63,313 nucleotides of DNA from Marinitoga sp. 38H-ov (lineage in GTDB: Bacteria; Thermotogota; Thermotogae; Petrotogales; Petrotogaceae), in NCBI RefSeq assembly GCF_011057715.1, contig NZ_LNGH01000010.1:1-63313 (forward strand), read 5' to 3'. A program made the translations under genes and the position numbers. The notes below the pieces were generated by a model, which ran no database searches, was not told the DNA's origin, and saw only the letters and a program-made list of their open reading frames with translations. Below, in pieces: positions 63,313 to 63,313 of the stretch (the stretch's first letter is position 1; every line of letters starts with the position of its first letter).

Positions 63313-63313
63313 T

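Overview
This is an AT-rich, gene-dense bacterial chromosome segment (GC visibly about 30 percent or lower) that I read as Thermotogota, order Petrotogales, most likely Marinitoga or a close relative. The grounds are the gene families: a Thermotoga-type L-isoaspartyl methyltransferase with an extra C-terminal domain, a TM1570-like SPOUT methyltransferase inside the rpsP-khpA-rimM-trmD-rplS operon, a fold-type-III lysine/ornithine decarboxylase, a tungsten-type aldehyde ferredoxin oxidoreductase, flagellar genes and beta-barrel envelope proteins. The genus is inference. Starts use ATG, GTG and TTG with strong GGAGG-type ribosome binding sites.

Layout. 1-260: non-coding end of an IS110-family element, with the first 15 codons of its transposase and a structured candidate bridge RNA. 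306-10719: esterase, PfkB-like protein and RNase G, an exported protein behind a sigma-28-like promoter, transaldolase, pcm, two unknown genes, pheST. 10759-16654: flagellar operon flgM-flgN-flgK-flgL-fliW-csrA, in which fliW is a tandem fusion of two FliW domains and flgM/flgN carry unusual GC-rich structured RNA. 16670-25369: mostly minus-strand housekeeping genes (tsaB, AI-2E transporter, asparaginase, rsmB, decarboxylase, lipoate ligase, rsmG). 25405-32767: tRNA-Ser(TGA), the lepB/rplS/trmD/rimM/rpsP/ffh block, a gene broken by an in-frame TGA, a Gate-domain membrane protein and tRNA-Ser(CGA). 32798-35249: atypical GH13 protein and a tRNA-Glu-Val-Phe operon. 35271-47781: long minus-strand housekeeping series (rdgB, rpe, rsgA, a PASTA protein lacking a kinase, rlmN, radical SAM protein, rnc, tkt, ricT, holB, yaaR, khpB, yidC, yidD, rnpA, rpmH). 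47909-54302: HD-GYP-like and LysM genes, Nif3-like protein, sugar ABC ATPase, a solitary Phd/YefM antitoxin with a palindromic operator, cupin, fliE-flgC-flgB. 54366-63313: csaB-like gene, propeller-like protein, osmC-mrp-mtnA operon, beta-barrel protein, then a riboswitch-controlled tungsten module (AOR-MoaD-MoeB) and the C-terminus of a likely chemotaxis receptor.

How the genes work together. FlgM, FlgN, FlgK, FlgL, FliW and CsrA form the late flagellar checkpoint, linking hook-filament junction assembly to flagellin translation. The ribosome and RNA group (S16, L19, L34, RimM, TrmD, RsmB, RsmG, RlmN, RNase P, RNase III, RNase G, KhpA/KhpB, RsgA) covers RNA maturation. Ffh, YidC, YidD and LepB serve membrane insertion and secretion. 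At the right end a molybdenum/tungsten cofactor riboswitch sits upstream of an AOR with its own MoaD and MoeB; bases flanking the aptamer are exactly complementary to the AOR ribosome binding site, which gives a simple off-switch model.

The most notable items are the IS110 bridge-RNA candidate, the Moco/Tuco riboswitch, the tandem FliW, the flgM/flgN internal RNA structures, the PASTA protein in the place of a kinase, the in-frame TGA gene and the solitary Phd gene. No rRNA, CRISPR array, prophage or complete insertion sequence is visible. All functional calls rest on motif recognition by eye; no database search was run.
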